Source: an uncultured Lachnospiraceae bacterium (GTDB taxonomy: Bacteria > Bacillota > Clostridia > Lachnospirales > Lachnospiraceae). From it: a DNA stretch of 64,000 bases. The position numbers and the translations under genes are program-made. Where the stretch lies: contig CAKRWT010000003.1 of assembly GCA_934418125.1 (NCBI GenBank), forward strand, positions 62,001 through 126,000. The letters run 5' to 3'. Below the pieces are notes generated by a model. It was not told where the DNA came from and did no database searches. It worked only from the letters and a program-made list of their open reading frames with translations. This document shows, in pieces, positions 10,002-19,258 of this stretch. Each line of letters starts with the position of its first letter. Position 1 is the first letter of the stretch.

Positions 10002-10892
10002 ATGTACAAAATTTTAAAAGCTGAAGAACTTACAACGAACATCTACCTCATGGACGTTGAGGCACCAAGAGTTGCTAAGTCCTGTCAGCCGGGACAGTTT
10101 GTTATCGTCAGAATGGATGAGGACGGAGAGAGAATTCCGCTTACTATTTGTGACTATAACAGAGAACAGGGAATCATTACCATTGTATTCCAGGTTGTTG
10201 GTGCGGCAACAGAGATGATGAGACATTTGAAGGCAGGAGACAGCTTCCATGATTTTGTTGGACCGCTCGGTTGTCCTTCTGAGTTTATCGAAGAAGATAT
10301 AGAAATCTTGAAAAAACAGAAAATTCTTTTCGTAGCTGGCGGACTTGGTACAGCACCTGTATATCCACAAGTAAAATGGTTACATGAGCATGGCGTTGAT
10401 GCTGATGTTATCGTAGGTGCCAAGACAAAAGAACTTCTCATCATGGAAGAAGAGATGAAAGCGGTAGCTGGTAATCTTTACATAACAACGGATGATGGTT
10501 CCTATGGCAGAAGTGGTATGGTTACCAAAGTAATCGAAGACTTGATTGAAACAGAAGGAAAGAAATACGATGTCTGTGTAGCTATCGGACCGATGATTAT
10601 GATGAAATTCGTATGTCTTACCACAAAAAAATATGACCTTCGTACGATTGTCAGCATGAACCCAATCATGGTAGATGGAACTGGTATGTGTGGAGCATGC
10701 CGTCTTACAGTAGGTGGAGAAGTAAAATTTGCCTGTGTTGACGGACCGGAATTTGATGGTCACTTAGTAGATTTTGACCAGGCGATGAAGCGTCAGCAGA
10801 TTTATAAAACCAAAGAGGGAAGAGCATTCCTGAAGGCAAAAGAAGGCGACACGCATCATGGTGGCTGTGGAAACTGCGGAGGTAATGACTAA
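10002..10892 (+). CDS. nfnA: NfnA: ferredoxin-NADP+ oxidoreductase, FAD/NAD small subunit
   Basis: 296 residues, a ferredoxin reductase-type FAD domain (QPGQFVIVRMDE) and NAD domain (VAGGLGTAPVYPQ), then a Cys cluster (MCGACRL...FACVDG) for a [2Fe-2S] site. The PyrK-like fold plus the adjacent GltA-like gene identify the small subunit of NADH-dependent reduced ferredoxin:NADP+ oxidoreductase, an electron-bifurcating enzyme of anaerobes. The C-terminus carries an extra GGCGNCGG cluster. A strong AGGAGG precedes the ATG. Its TAA overlaps the nfnB ATG by one base, so translation is coupled. Confidence 0.9.
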   Translation: MYKILKAEELTTNIYLMDVEAPRVAKSCQPGQFVIVRMDEDGERIPLTICDYNREQGIITIVFQVVGAATEMMRHLKAGDSFHDFVGPLGCPSEFIEEDIEILKKQKILFVAGGLGTAPVYPQVKWLHEHGVDADVIVGAKTKELLIMEEEMKAVAGNLYITTDDGSYGRSGMVTKVIEDLIETEGKKYDVCVAIGPMIMMKFVCLTTKKYDLRTIVSMNPIMVDGTGMCGACRLTVGGEVKFACVDGPEFDGHLVDFDQAMKRQQIYKTKEGRAFLKAKEGDTHHGGCGNCGGND

Positions 10893-12280
10893 TGGAAATA
10901 GATGTATTAAAGAAAGTACCTGTCCGTGAACAGGATGCAAAAGTACGTGCAACAAATTTTGACGAAGTGTGTTTAGGATATAATAAAGAAGAGGCAATGT
11001 GTGAAGCAACACGTTGCATTAACTGTAAGAATGCGCAGTGTATAAAAGGATGTCCTGTATCCATTAATATTCCGGGCTTTATTGAAAAAGTTAAAGAAGG
11101 TGATATAGAAGCTGCTTATCATATTATCAGTGAATCTTCAGCTCTTCCGGCAGTCTGTGGACGCGTATGCCCACAGGAAAGCCAATGTGAAGGAAAATGT
11201 ATCCGTGGTATCAAGGGAGAAGCACTTTCTATTGGTAAGTTAGAGCGTTTTGTAGCTGACTGGGCAAGAGAAAATGGTGTGAAACCAGAAGGAGCCAAAG
11301 AGAAGAAAGGCAAGAAAGTAGCTGTTATCGGCTCCGGTCCATCCGGACTGACCTGTGCGGGTGACCTTGCGAAAATGGGTTATGACGTAACCATCTTTGA
11401 AGCACTGCATGAGCCAGGCGGCGTTTTAGTATATGGTATCCCTGAGTTCCGTCTGCCGAAGCAGGCTGTTGTTGCCAAGGAAATCGAGAACGTAAAATCC
11501 CTCGGTGTTAAGATTGAAACAAATGTAGTCGTTGGTAAGTCTGTTACCATTGATGAACTTTTAGAGGAAGAAGGCTTTGAGGCAGTCTTCATTGGTTCCG
11601 GTGCAGGCCTTCCGAAGTTTATGGGAATTCCTGGTGAGCAGGCAAATGGTGTTTTCTCTGCCAATGAATATCTGACTAGAAGTAACCTGATGAAGTCTTT
11701 TGATGAGAATTCCAATACGCCAATCATGAGAGGCTCTAAGGTAGCTGTTGTAGGTGGTGGTAACGTAGCCATGGATGCAGCCAGAACGGCACTTCGTCTT
11801 GGCGCGGAGGTTCATATCGTATATCGTAGAAGTGAAGAAGAACTGCCTGCACGTGTGGAAGAAGTACATCACGCAAAGGAAGAAGGTATCATCTTTGACC
11901 TTCTAACCAACCCGGTAGAAATTCTGTCGGATGAAAACGGGTGGGTTTCCGGTATCAAATGTATCCGTATGGAATTAGGTGAACCGGATGCATCCGGAAG
12001 AAGAAGACCGGTAGAGGTAGCCGGTTCTGAGTTCATAATGGACGTAGACACTGTTATTATGTCTCTTGGAACTTCTCCGAATCCGCTGATTTCTTCTACC
12101 ACAAAGGGACTGGAAGTAAATAACCGCAAGTGCATTGTGGCAGAAGAAGAGTTCGGTAAAACAACCAAAGAGGGTGTTTATGCCGGGGGAGATGCCGTAA
12201 CAGGTGCAGCAACCGTTATTCTGGCAATGGGTGCCGGTAAAGCTGCAGCAAAGGGGATTGACGAATATCTTTCCAAATAA
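10892..12280 (+). CDS. nfnB: NfnB: NADPH-dependent glutamate synthase-like large subunit
   Basis: 462 residues, often labelled gltA. The N-terminal half-domain has two clusters of four Cys (CINCKNAQCIKGCP and CGRVCPQESQCEGKC) for [4Fe-4S] centres. A FAD-binding fold follows with GSGPSGLTCAGDLA, then an NADP-binding fold with VGGGNVAMDAARTALRLG. With NfnA it couples NADH and reduced ferredoxin oxidation to NADP+ reduction. No glutamate synthase large subunit (gltB) is adjacent, which favours Nfn over a true glutamate synthase. A terminator follows at 12296. Confidence 0.9.
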   Translation: MEIDVLKKVPVREQDAKVRATNFDEVCLGYNKEEAMCEATRCINCKNAQCIKGCPVSINIPGFIEKVKEGDIEAAYHIISESSALPAVCGRVCPQESQCEGKCIRGIKGEALSIGKLERFVADWARENGVKPEGAKEKKGKKVAVIGSGPSGLTCAGDLAKMGYDVTIFEALHEPGGVLVYGIPEFRLPKQAVVAKEIENVKSLGVKIETNVVVGKSVTIDELLEEEGFEAVFIGSGAGLPKFMGIPGEQANGVFSANEYLTRSNLMKSFDENSNTPIMRGSKVAVVGGGNVAMDAARTALRLGAEVHIVYRRSEEELPARVEEVHHAKEEGIIFDLLTNPVEILSDENGWVSGIKCIRMELGEPDASGRRRPVEVAGSEFIMDVDTVIMSLGTSPNPLISSTTKGLEVNNRKCIVAEEEFGKTTKEGVYAGGDAVTGAATVILAMGAGKAAAKGIDEYLSK

Positions 12281-12295
12281 GAAAGAATTGATTAC

Positions 12296-12333
12296 AAGAG
12301 CCTGTCTGACGCTATGTTGGCAGGCTCTTTAAA
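12296..12333 (+). terminator. Intrinsic terminator after nfnAB
   Basis: AAGAGCCTGTC (12296-12306) pairs with GGCAGGCTCTT (12319-12329), with one G-T pair. The T tract is short and interrupted (TTTAAATTT). Confidence 0.7.
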
Positions 12334-12359
12334 TTTAGGAAAAAATTAAGAATTTATAC

Positions 12360-12389
12360 CTGACATCTTTAAGGAATAACGTATATAAT
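12360..12389 (+). promoter_or_regulatory. Candidate promoter for the MORN-repeat gene
   Basis: CTGACA (12360-12365), an 18-base spacer, TATAAT (12384-12389), positioned between the nfn terminator and the start at 12439. Confidence 0.6.
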
Positions 12390-12438
12390 CGCATTATAGA
12401 GTGATTTCCATGAAAGAACAGAAAGGCGGTGCGTCATT

Positions 12439-13626
12439 ATGAATTTGTTAGAAGGCAATAACAAAGACAGGAAGAACTGGAGAACGGATATCCAAAATGG
12501 CGTTGAAGAGAAGCTCCCTGATGAAGATATGGAAGCCGGTGCAGAGGATTTAGAATATATTGAAAACTTGGAAGAAGAACCGGATAATGCCAAGGAAGAA
12601 ACAGGATTGTTACAGAAACCTTATATGACTCCCTTGCTCATTGGTGTTATTATTCTTTTGCTAATTTGTATTGTTGTGTTACTGTTTTTTATGCCAAAAA
12701 ACAGTGAACAGAAAGACAGTGGTGCCAGTCTTGAAAAATTACAGCAGGATATAGCAGATTATGCCAAAGAACAGAAAGAGAATGAGATTTCTGCCGCTGC
12801 TTCGGGACAGGCAATTGTCATTCCTGCCACAGAGAATGTTACTGACAATGCAGAAGAAGAACCTCAAGAGGCTGCAGAGGAAACCACATCTTCCATAATA
12901 TCCAACGATGCAGATAAGACTGCAATTGTGGTAGATGTGGAAGATGAAAATGATGTTTCTTATACAAAGGAATACATTTTGAACGAAGCTTATCCTTATT
13001 TTGCAGATAATAATCAGGAAGCCATTTGGGATTTGGCTCATTTAAAGCGATATGTGAAGCTGTCTGCGGAATTAAAAGACAGCAACAGCTATTATTACCA
13101 GGGAGATGTAAATGCCCAGGGACAGCCTGAGGGAACCGGACTGGCTATCTATGAGGATAACAGTTACTATTATGGTGGCTGGTCGAATGGGGTAAGAAGC
13201 GGCGAGGGAACTTGGTTTCACTTTTATATCGGACAGAAGGATGATGCCAACCAGTATGGAAAATACACGGCACACAGTTATTCTGGCAAGTGGGCAAATG
13301 ATTTACCAAACGGAGATGGTGCAGAACATTACGATGTAGACATTTCCAAGTTAAAGGTACGGGAACGAATTTTGCAGAATGTAATTGGTAATTTTACCAA
13401 TGCCCTCTACGATGGAGATATGTATGCCAATACGGTAGATTATACAGGAAATGTAGAGGAATGGAGTGGCATGACAAAGAATGGTGTATTTACCCTCTGG
13501 AGAGATATGAGTGCTATCGGGGAGTGTTCTGTATGGCAGAAGACGGAAGATACTTCTGTCTATATGGATATCGATAAATCCCAGAATAAGAATCAGGGTA
13601 TCCGGGAACTTTTAAAGATAGAATAA
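12439..13626 (+). CDS. Single-pass membrane protein with MORN-type repeats
   Basis: 395 residues, function unknown. Acidic cytoplasmic N-terminus (about 1-60), one membrane helix (about 65-88, LLIGVIILLLICIVVLLFFM), a low-complexity Glu/Ala/Thr spacer, then a C-terminal extracellular domain with MORN-like units (YYYGGWSNGVRSGEGTW, YSGKWANDLPNGDGAEHYD) near residues 218-300. MORN repeats form beta-hairpin strips. The ribosome site AAAGGCGG supports the ATG at 12439. It has its own promoter and terminator, so it is a monocistronic unit. Confidence 0.75.
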   Translation: MNLLEGNNKDRKNWRTDIQNGVEEKLPDEDMEAGAEDLEYIENLEEEPDNAKEETGLLQKPYMTPLLIGVIILLLICIVVLLFFMPKNSEQKDSGASLEKLQQDIADYAKEQKENEISAAASGQAIVIPATENVTDNAEEEPQEAAEETTSSIISNDADKTAIVVDVEDENDVSYTKEYILNEAYPYFADNNQEAIWDLAHLKRYVKLSAELKDSNSYYYQGDVNAQGQPEGTGLAIYEDNSYYYGGWSNGVRSGEGTWFHFYIGQKDDANQYGKYTAHSYSGKWANDLPNGDGAEHYDVDISKLKVRERILQNVIGNFTNALYDGDMYANTVDYTGNVEEWSGMTKNGVFTLWRDMSAIGECSVWQKTEDTSVYMDIDKSQNKNQGIRELLKIE

Positions 13627-13654
13627 GTAGTTACAATATGACGAAAAAATAGTG

Positions 13655-13690
13655 ATTACAGTTTGGGCACTTGCTCAAACTGTAATTTTG
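13655..13690 (+). terminator. Terminator-like hairpin after the MORN-repeat gene
   Basis: ATTACAGTTTG (13655-13665) pairs with CAAACTGTAAT (13676-13686), extended inward by GGC/GCT pairs and followed by TTTTG. The stem is long; the T run is short. Confidence 0.7.
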
Positions 13691-13704
13691 TGTGTGGATT
13701 TATA

Positions 13705-13733
13705 TTGCAAATCATACAAAATAATTATAAAAT
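13705..13733 (+). promoter_or_regulatory. Candidate promoter for the zinc-ribbon gene/rlmH unit
   Basis: TTGCAA (13705-13710), a 17-base spacer, TAAAAT (13728-13733). Confidence 0.45.
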
Positions 13734-13796
13734 AGAAACACGTTATGGAATTTTTAGACAAGAATTCCAATAGAAAAAAGGAGTGTGACTGTTATT

Positions 13797-14723
13797 ATGC
13801 CATGGTGTCCGAAGTGCAGAAATGAATACAGAGATGGCATTACCATCTGTGCAGAATGTAAAATAGAACTTGTTGAGCGGCTGGAAGATATTCCCAAACA
13901 GGCTTTTATTTTTGGGGAAAAGGATAAAATGGAACGCCTGCAAGGCTTTCTTGCCTATGAAAAGATAGAAACAGAGCTTCAGTTTGATGAGACAGAAAAT
14001 ACATATCAGCTCTGTGCAGCAGCTGAGGATATGAAAGCTGCAGTGAAGGCGACACAAGTTTTCCTTCAACAGGAGTTAAGCCAGGAAACAGAAGCGGAAG
14101 AAGCCTATACCCAGACGGAGAAAAACAATTCCGAAACCATTGCTGCAACAGAAGATGCAGAAACAGCCCGGACAGAAACAACGATATTAGAGAACAAGCC
14201 TGCCAAGGGGAATACTACAGCAGAAAACGATGAGAGAAAAAGTTATCACGCTTATCAGGACAGTGCCACAAAGGCGGAAGATAACCGCTCTTCTGCTTAT
14301 ACTTTGCTGGTAGTTGGCGGAATTGGCTTTGTATTGGATGTTTTGGTCTTTCTTGGGGTACTTCCGGTTTACCAGAATGCAGGAATGACTAAATATCTGG
14401 TCTGTGGTGTTATGGGAGCCATGTTTATCCTTTTTATTGTCTTCGGCTTTGTGTCCATGCGCACCTCCAGGATACTGCTTGTGAAAGCCAAAACAGAGAA
14501 TTCCCTTTTAAGTGAAATGACCAAGTGGTGTGAGACAAACCTGAGCAAAGAGAAAATAGATGAGGGACTGTTTGAAGGAGAAGAACTTCTGGAGGAACAG
14601 AAGTATTTTAAGCGGGCTGAGAAGATGAAGGCGTTAATCAGTGACAAATTCCTGAATCTGGACGAGGCATTTTTAGAGCATTTTATCGATGAATATTATC
14701 AGAGGATATTTGAAAGCGAATGA
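13797..14723 (+). CDS. Zinc-ribbon membrane protein of unknown function
   Basis: 308 residues. It begins with a zinc ribbon (CPKC...CAEC within the first 25 residues), then a helical domain, an acidic low-complexity linker, two membrane helices (around 175-245) and a helical C-terminus. I do not recognise a function. GTG at 13785 is also in frame but sits one base from the AAAAAGGAG site; ATG 13797 (13 bases away) is preferred, with some uncertainty. The last four bases overlap the rlmH start (ATGA), so the two genes are translationally coupled. Confidence 0.75.
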   Translation: MPWCPKCRNEYRDGITICAECKIELVERLEDIPKQAFIFGEKDKMERLQGFLAYEKIETELQFDETENTYQLCAAAEDMKAAVKATQVFLQQELSQETEAEEAYTQTEKNNSETIAATEDAETARTETTILENKPAKGNTTAENDERKSYHAYQDSATKAEDNRSSAYTLLVVGGIGFVLDVLVFLGVLPVYQNAGMTKYLVCGVMGAMFILFIVFGFVSMRTSRILLVKAKTENSLLSEMTKWCETNLSKEKIDEGLFEGEELLEEQKYFKRAEKMKALISDKFLNLDEAFLEHFIDEYYQRIFESE

Positions 14724-15199
14724 GAATTACCGTCATTACTGTTGGGAAAATAAAAGAAAAATTCTTCCGGGATGCTATTGCAGAATACGAAAAGCGATTA
14801 AGCAGATACTGTAAACTGGAAATCATTCAGGTAGAAGATGAGAAAACACCAGACAGGGCAAGTAAGGCACAGGAGGATGCGATTCGGAAAAAGGAAGCAG
14901 AGCGGATTCTGAAATATGTTAAAGAAGATGCCTGTGTCATAACCCTGGAGATTGCAGGAAAGATGTTTGATTCGGAAGGGTTTGCACAGAAAATAGAGTC
15001 TCTTGGTACCCAGGGAAACAGCCATATCCAGTTTATCATCGGTGGCTCTTTGGGATTACATGAAGAAGTTTGTAAGCAAGCGAATCTGGCAGTCAGTTTT
15101 TCCAAGATGACTTTCCCGCACCAACTGATGCGGGTTGTTCTACTGGAACAGATTTACAGAGCCTATCGAATTATCAATCAGGAACCATATCATAAATAG
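14720..15199 (+). CDS. rlmH: 23S rRNA (pseudouridine-1915-N3)-methyltransferase
   Basis: 159 residues, exact family length. A SPOUT-fold (knotted) methyltransferase that acts on helix 69 of 23S rRNA in the assembled 70S ribosome. The SAM-binding knot is visible as FIIGGSLGLHEEV and the C-terminal HQLMRVVLLEQIYRAYRI is diagnostic. It overlaps the upstream gene by four bases. Confidence 0.95.
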   Translation: MRITVITVGKIKEKFFRDAIAEYEKRLSRYCKLEIIQVEDEKTPDRASKAQEDAIRKKEAERILKYVKEDACVITLEIAGKMFDSEGFAQKIESLGTQGNSHIQFIIGGSLGLHEEVCKQANLAVSFSKMTFPHQLMRVVLLEQIYRAYRIINQEPYHK

Positions 15200-15240
15200 A
15201 GGCAACTTTAACAGGTCGTCCGGAAATGGAGATTACCCAT

Positions 15241-16560
15241 ATGATACGAATGTATGATTTGATTATGAAGAAACGAAATGGTGGAAGCCTGACCAAAGAA
15301 GAAATCGAATATATGGTACAGGAATATACCGCAGACAGAATTCCGGATTATCAAATGTCTGCTATGATGATGGCAATTTATTTTGTCGGCATGAATGCGG
15401 AAGAAACGGTTTCCCTGACCATGGCAATGGCACATAGTGGAGATATGATGGATTTATCTGCTATTTCCGGTGTGAAGGTAGATAAACATTCTACTGGTGG
15501 TGTGGGAGACAAGACTTCCATTGCCCTGACTCCCATGGTAGCAGCCTGTGGAGTAAAGATTGCTAAAATGAGTGGCAGGGGGCTTGGGCATACCGGCGGC
15601 ACCATTGACAAACTGGAAAGCTTTCCAGGCTTTACCACCGGAATTACAGAGGAGCATTTCCTAAAACAGGTAAATGATATCGGGATATCCATCATGGGAC
15701 AGACACTGGATATTGCACCGGCAGATAAGAAGCTGTATGCCTTGCGGGATGTTACGGCTACCGTAGATAATTTGTCCTTGATTGCCAGTTCCATCATGAG
15801 TAAGAAACTTGCCTCCGGTGCCGATGCGATTGTACTGGATGTAAAGACCGGAAGTGGTGCTTTTATGCAGAAGGAAGAAGATGCCTTTGCCCTTGCAAAG
15901 GAAATGGTAACCCTTGGCAATAAGGCAGGAAAGAAGACCATTGCTGTTGTTTCCGATATGGACCAGCCATTAGGAAGGGCTGTGGGAAATGCCCTGGAAG
16001 TAGAAGAGGCGATTGCGACGTTACGTGGGGAAGGACCGGAAGATTTTAGAGAACTTTGTCTGACGCTTGGTTCCCAAATGCTGCTTGCCGGTAATGTTAC
16101 TGCTTCCCTGGAGGAGGCAAGAAGCCGTCTGGAAGAAGTAATAGCCAATGGCAAGGCACTGGATAAGCTGGCAGAGTTTGTAGAAGCCCAGGGTGGTAAC
16201 AAACAGGCTGTTTATGATACCAGCCTGTTGCCGAAAGCTTCTCTTGTGGAAGAAATCAGGACAGAAGAAGAGGGCTATGTTAACCGGATTATCTGTAATG
16301 AAATCGGAATTTGCTCGCTGTTGTTAGGCGGTGGCAGGGAAACCAAGGAAAGTGTTATTGATTTATCCGTAGGTCTGGTACTGCATAAGAAGGTAGGCGA
16401 TTCTGTATGCAAAGGGGAATCCCTGGCAACCATATATGCTAACGACAGCCAAAAATTAGAAGCAGCAAAGGAACGATTCCTAAAAGCCTATCATATAGGT
16501 GCTGTAAAACCAGCACCGACCAGTCTGATGAAAGGAATTGTGAAGTCGGAAGAAAAGTAG
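15241..16560 (+). CDS. pdp: Pyrimidine-nucleoside phosphorylase
   Basis: 439 residues. It splits uridine, deoxyuridine and thymidine with phosphate into base plus (deoxy)ribose-1-phosphate. The family signature SGRGLGHTGGTIDKLES is intact, as is KHSTGGVGDKTS at the phosphate site. A GGAG motif (15228-15231) lies 9 bases ahead of the ATG at 15241 (MIRMYDLIMKKRNGG, matching relatives); the in-frame ATG at 15226 overlaps that motif. It links with the uracil salvage genes near 31-32 kb in function. A terminator follows. Confidence 0.93.
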   Translation: MIRMYDLIMKKRNGGSLTKEEIEYMVQEYTADRIPDYQMSAMMMAIYFVGMNAEETVSLTMAMAHSGDMMDLSAISGVKVDKHSTGGVGDKTSIALTPMVAACGVKIAKMSGRGLGHTGGTIDKLESFPGFTTGITEEHFLKQVNDIGISIMGQTLDIAPADKKLYALRDVTATVDNLSLIASSIMSKKLASGADAIVLDVKTGSGAFMQKEEDAFALAKEMVTLGNKAGKKTIAVVSDMDQPLGRAVGNALEVEEAIATLRGEGPEDFRELCLTLGSQMLLAGNVTASLEEARSRLEEVIANGKALDKLAEFVEAQGGNKQAVYDTSLLPKASLVEEIRTEEEGYVNRIICNEIGICSLLLGGGRETKESVIDLSVGLVLHKKVGDSVCKGESLATIYANDSQKLEAAKERFLKAYHIGAVKPAPTSLMKGIVKSEEK

Positions 16561-16579
16561 ATTTTGAAAGAAGTTTTAG

Positions 16580-16615
16580 AGGTTTTTCGTGTGAGAGAGC
16601 ATGAAAAACCTTTTT
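16580..16615 (+). terminator. Intrinsic terminator after pdp
   Basis: AGGTTTTTCGTG (16580-16591) pairs with CATGAAAAACCT (16600-16611), followed by TTTTT (16611-16615). Confidence 0.8.
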
Positions 16616-16632
16616 GCGTCATATAGTAAACT

Positions 16633-16929
16633 ATGAAAAAGAATGGAAGAAAAGCGTCATCGATTATAGCAGAATCAAAGGAACTCTTTGTAGATTCCTT
16701 AAAACTTCCCAAGGATACCATGCTGGGAGCCTGTATTGTTACCCTGACTGGAAACCGGGAGGCCTTTATAGAGAATTATAAAGGGATTTTGGAATATACC
16801 ACGGAGTCAATTGTACTGCAGGGTAAGAACTCCAAAATCTGTTTTGAAGGGAGAAAACTTTCCATTGATTATTATACTAATGAGGATATGAAAATCAGTG
16901 GCAGCATTGAGGCTGTACGCTATGTCTGA
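16633..16929 (+). CDS. yqfC: Sporulation protein YqfC
   Basis: 98 residues, YabP/YqfC family, expressed in the mother cell under sigma-E in Bacillus. The core ACIVTLTGNREAFIENYKG and a short beta-rich domain match. It starts the conserved yqfC-yqfD-phoH block. No convincing ribosome site precedes the ATG; instead CATATAGT (16620-16627) resembles a sigma-E -10 element almost touching the start codon (see findings). Confidence 0.88.
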   Translation: MKKNGRKASSIIAESKELFVDSLKLPKDTMLGACIVTLTGNREAFIENYKGILEYTTESIVLQGKNSKICFEGRKLSIDYYTNEDMKISGSIEAVRYV

Positions 16930-16941
16930 TAGGAGTCTGTT

Positions 16942-18228
16942 ATGCTTCAATGGATGCAGTTTATAAAAGGATATGTAACCGTAAAGGTATGGGGGTATTC
17001 CACGGAACGTCTGATGAATCTGTGTGGCAATCACAATATCCTGGTCTGGAATGTAGAGAATCATGGAGATTACGATATTATGAATATCAGCATCAAAGGT
17101 TTTTTTGCCATAAAGCCTTTGTTAAAGAAAACCGGAACAAGGGTGTCCATCCTGCGGAAATGTGGACTTCCTTTTTTTATGTCTAAAGTACAGAAACGAA
17201 AGATTTTCGTTGCCGGGATACTTTGCTGTATGATGTTCTGGATACTGACCTCCGGATATATCTGGAATATTAAAATAGAAGGAAATTATACGCTGACAGA
17301 AGATGTGCTGATGGATTATCTGCGGGAACAGGGTGTTCATCCTGCCATGAAGCAGAAAGACTTGCAGATAGAAGAACTGGAGAAGTCTCTTAGAGAAAAT
17401 TACGATATCATTACCTGGACTTCCGTGCAGATGGATGGAACCACATTAGTTATCTACCTGAAAGAAAATGAAATGCCGGACTATACAACCGGGGAAGAAT
17501 CACCTGCAAAAAACGACGATACACAAAAAGATATCTCGCAAAAAGGCACGGATATAACGGCGACAAGAGCGGGCATGGTCACTTATATGATTACCAGGAG
17601 CGGTGTGCCACAGGTTGCCCTGGGCGATATGATACAAAAAGGAGATATTCTGGTTAGCGGAGCAATCCCTGTTTATAATGAAGACACAACTGTGAGGGAG
17701 TACCAGTTCTGTCAGGCAGATGCAGATATCACATTGCAGTATCAGGATAAGGTAATAGTTAAGAAAAGCCTTATCTATGAAGAAAAAATATATTCCGGCA
17801 ATCATAAGAAGATTCTTTTGCTAGGGGTCGGAGAAAAGGAGTGGAATCTGATGCTGGGAAAGATTCCGTATCAGACCTATGACATCAGTGGTGAGAAGAA
17901 GCAATGCCGGCTGTTGGATCATCTGTATCTGCCATTCTATTACGGACAAAAAACCGCTCAGGAATACGAAATAGTACAGAAGCGTTATAAGGACGATGAA
18001 ATGATGAAAATCATGCAGGAGGAGTGGCGTAAAATTATAGTAAGTTTAGAGGAAAAAGGGGTACAAATTATTCAAAAAAATGTTAAAATAGAAAAGAATG
18101 AAGAAAATTGGATTTTATATGCCCAAATGAAACTGGAAGAATCTGCAGTAAAAGAAACGCCCTGTGCTGTGGAACAGATTCCGGTTATCCCGGAGACGGA
18201 AAACACAGAGAATGCGCAGGCAGAATAA
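16942..18228 (+). CDS. yqfD: Sporulation protein YqfD
   Basis: 428 residues. Small N-terminal domain, one membrane helix near residues 90-112 (FVAGILCCMMFWILTSGYIW), then a POTRA/FtsQ-like extracellular domain and a domain with the pattern ATRAGMVTYMITRSGVPQVALG. It is the usual partner of YqfC, 12 bases downstream of it, and its TAA is followed 16 bases later by phoH. It is required for late sporulation in Bacillus; the biochemical role is unknown. Confidence 0.88.
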   Translation: MLQWMQFIKGYVTVKVWGYSTERLMNLCGNHNILVWNVENHGDYDIMNISIKGFFAIKPLLKKTGTRVSILRKCGLPFFMSKVQKRKIFVAGILCCMMFWILTSGYIWNIKIEGNYTLTEDVLMDYLREQGVHPAMKQKDLQIEELEKSLRENYDIITWTSVQMDGTTLVIYLKENEMPDYTTGEESPAKNDDTQKDISQKGTDITATRAGMVTYMITRSGVPQVALGDMIQKGDILVSGAIPVYNEDTTVREYQFCQADADITLQYQDKVIVKKSLIYEEKIYSGNHKKILLLGVGEKEWNLMLGKIPYQTYDISGEKKQCRLLDHLYLPFYYGQKTAQEYEIVQKRYKDDEMMKIMQEEWRKIIVSLEEKGVQIIQKNVKIEKNEENWILYAQMKLEESAVKETPCAVEQIPVIPETENTENAQAE

Positions 18229-18244
18229 AGAAAGGCTACTGGAT

Positions 18245-19258
18245 ATGGAAGAATTTACAGTCAGGATGGATGTCCCTATGGAACACATGCAGAATTTATT
18301 CGGGAAATGTGATTCCTATATCCGTAAAATAGAGGATAATCTTGGCGTTGTTATCATAGACCGGGATGGTGCTGTTAAAATAAGCGGTAAGAAAGAAGCT
18401 GTCAACAGCGCTGCCAGAATTATAAGGGAATTGATTACCCTTTCAGAAAGAGGAAATGTTTTGGAAGAACAGAATATTGATTACGCGGTGGAAATGGCAA
18501 AGGAAGAAAAAGACGATGTCCTTTTACAAATAGATACTGACTGTATCTGCCATACCATCAGTGGTAAACCGATTAAACCAAAGACACTGGGACAGAAGCA
18601 GTATGTAGATGCTATCCGCAATCACATGATTGTGTTTGGTATCGGACCTGCAGGAACCGGTAAGACCTATCTTGCCATGGCTATGGCGATTACCGCTTTT
18701 AAAAACAATGAGGTAAGCAGGATTATCCTGACCAGACCGGCGATTGAGGCCGGAGAGAAATTAGGGTTTCTGCCGGGTGATTTGCAGAGCAAGGTAGACC
18801 CTTATTTGAGACCGCTGTATGATGCTCTGTATCAGATTATGGGGGCAGAAAGTTTTGCCAGAAATATGGAAAAGGGCTTAATCGAAGTAGCACCTTTGGC
18901 TTATATGCGAGGCCGAACCTTGGATAATGCTTATATTATTCTGGATGAAGCGCAGAATACAACACCTGCCCAGATGAAAATGTTTTTAACCAGAATTGGT
19001 TTTGGCTCCAAGGTAGTCGTAACGGGAGATGCTTCCCAGAAAGATCTTGCCCCGGATGCTAAATCAGGTCTGGATGTGGCAATGAAGGTATTATCAAAGA
19101 TAGATGACATTGCCTTTTGCAAATTAAGCAGCAAGGACGTGGTAAGACATCCATTGGTACAGAAGATTGTCAAGGCCTACGACGATTTTGAATCCAAAGA
19201 AAAGAAACACGGAGAACAAAAGCAGAGAAACAGGAATTATGGACATGGAAGAAAATAA
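18245..19258 (+). CDS. phoH: PhoH-family ATPase
   Basis: 337 residues. An N-terminal KH-like RNA-binding segment (DRDGAVKISGKKEAVNSA) precedes the PhoH ATPase with Walker A GPAGTGKTYLA near residue 134-144 and DEAQNTTPAQMKMFLTRIG as the Walker B region. PhoH proteins of this type sit beside ybeY and are linked to RNA processing. The start at 18245 follows AAAGAAAGG; an earlier in-frame ATG at 18164 would overlap yqfD by 65 bases. Its 3' end overlaps the next gene by 14 bases. Confidence 0.92.
   Translation: MEEFTVRMDVPMEHMQNLFGKCDSYIRKIEDNLGVVIIDRDGAVKISGKKEAVNSAARIIRELITLSERGNVLEEQNIDYAVEMAKEEKDDVLLQIDTDCICHTISGKPIKPKTLGQKQYVDAIRNHMIVFGIGPAGTGKTYLAMAMAITAFKNNEVSRIILTRPAIEAGEKLGFLPGDLQSKVDPYLRPLYDALYQIMGAESFARNMEKGLIEVAPLAYMRGRTLDNAYIILDEAQNTTPAQMKMFLTRIGFGSKVVVTGDASQKDLAPDAKSGLDVAMKVLSKIDDIAFCKLSSKDVVRHPLVQKIVKAYDDFESKEKKHGEQKQRNRNYGHGRK

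Noticed and set aside
10892..12280. Glutamate synthase small subunit (GltD) function
   Set aside because: No gltB is adjacent and the 1-base overlap with a PyrK-like gene identifies an NfnAB pair.
15378..16202. Long minus-strand reading frame of 274 codons
   Set aside because: It is entirely antisense to pdp, whose product is a clear full-length enzyme.
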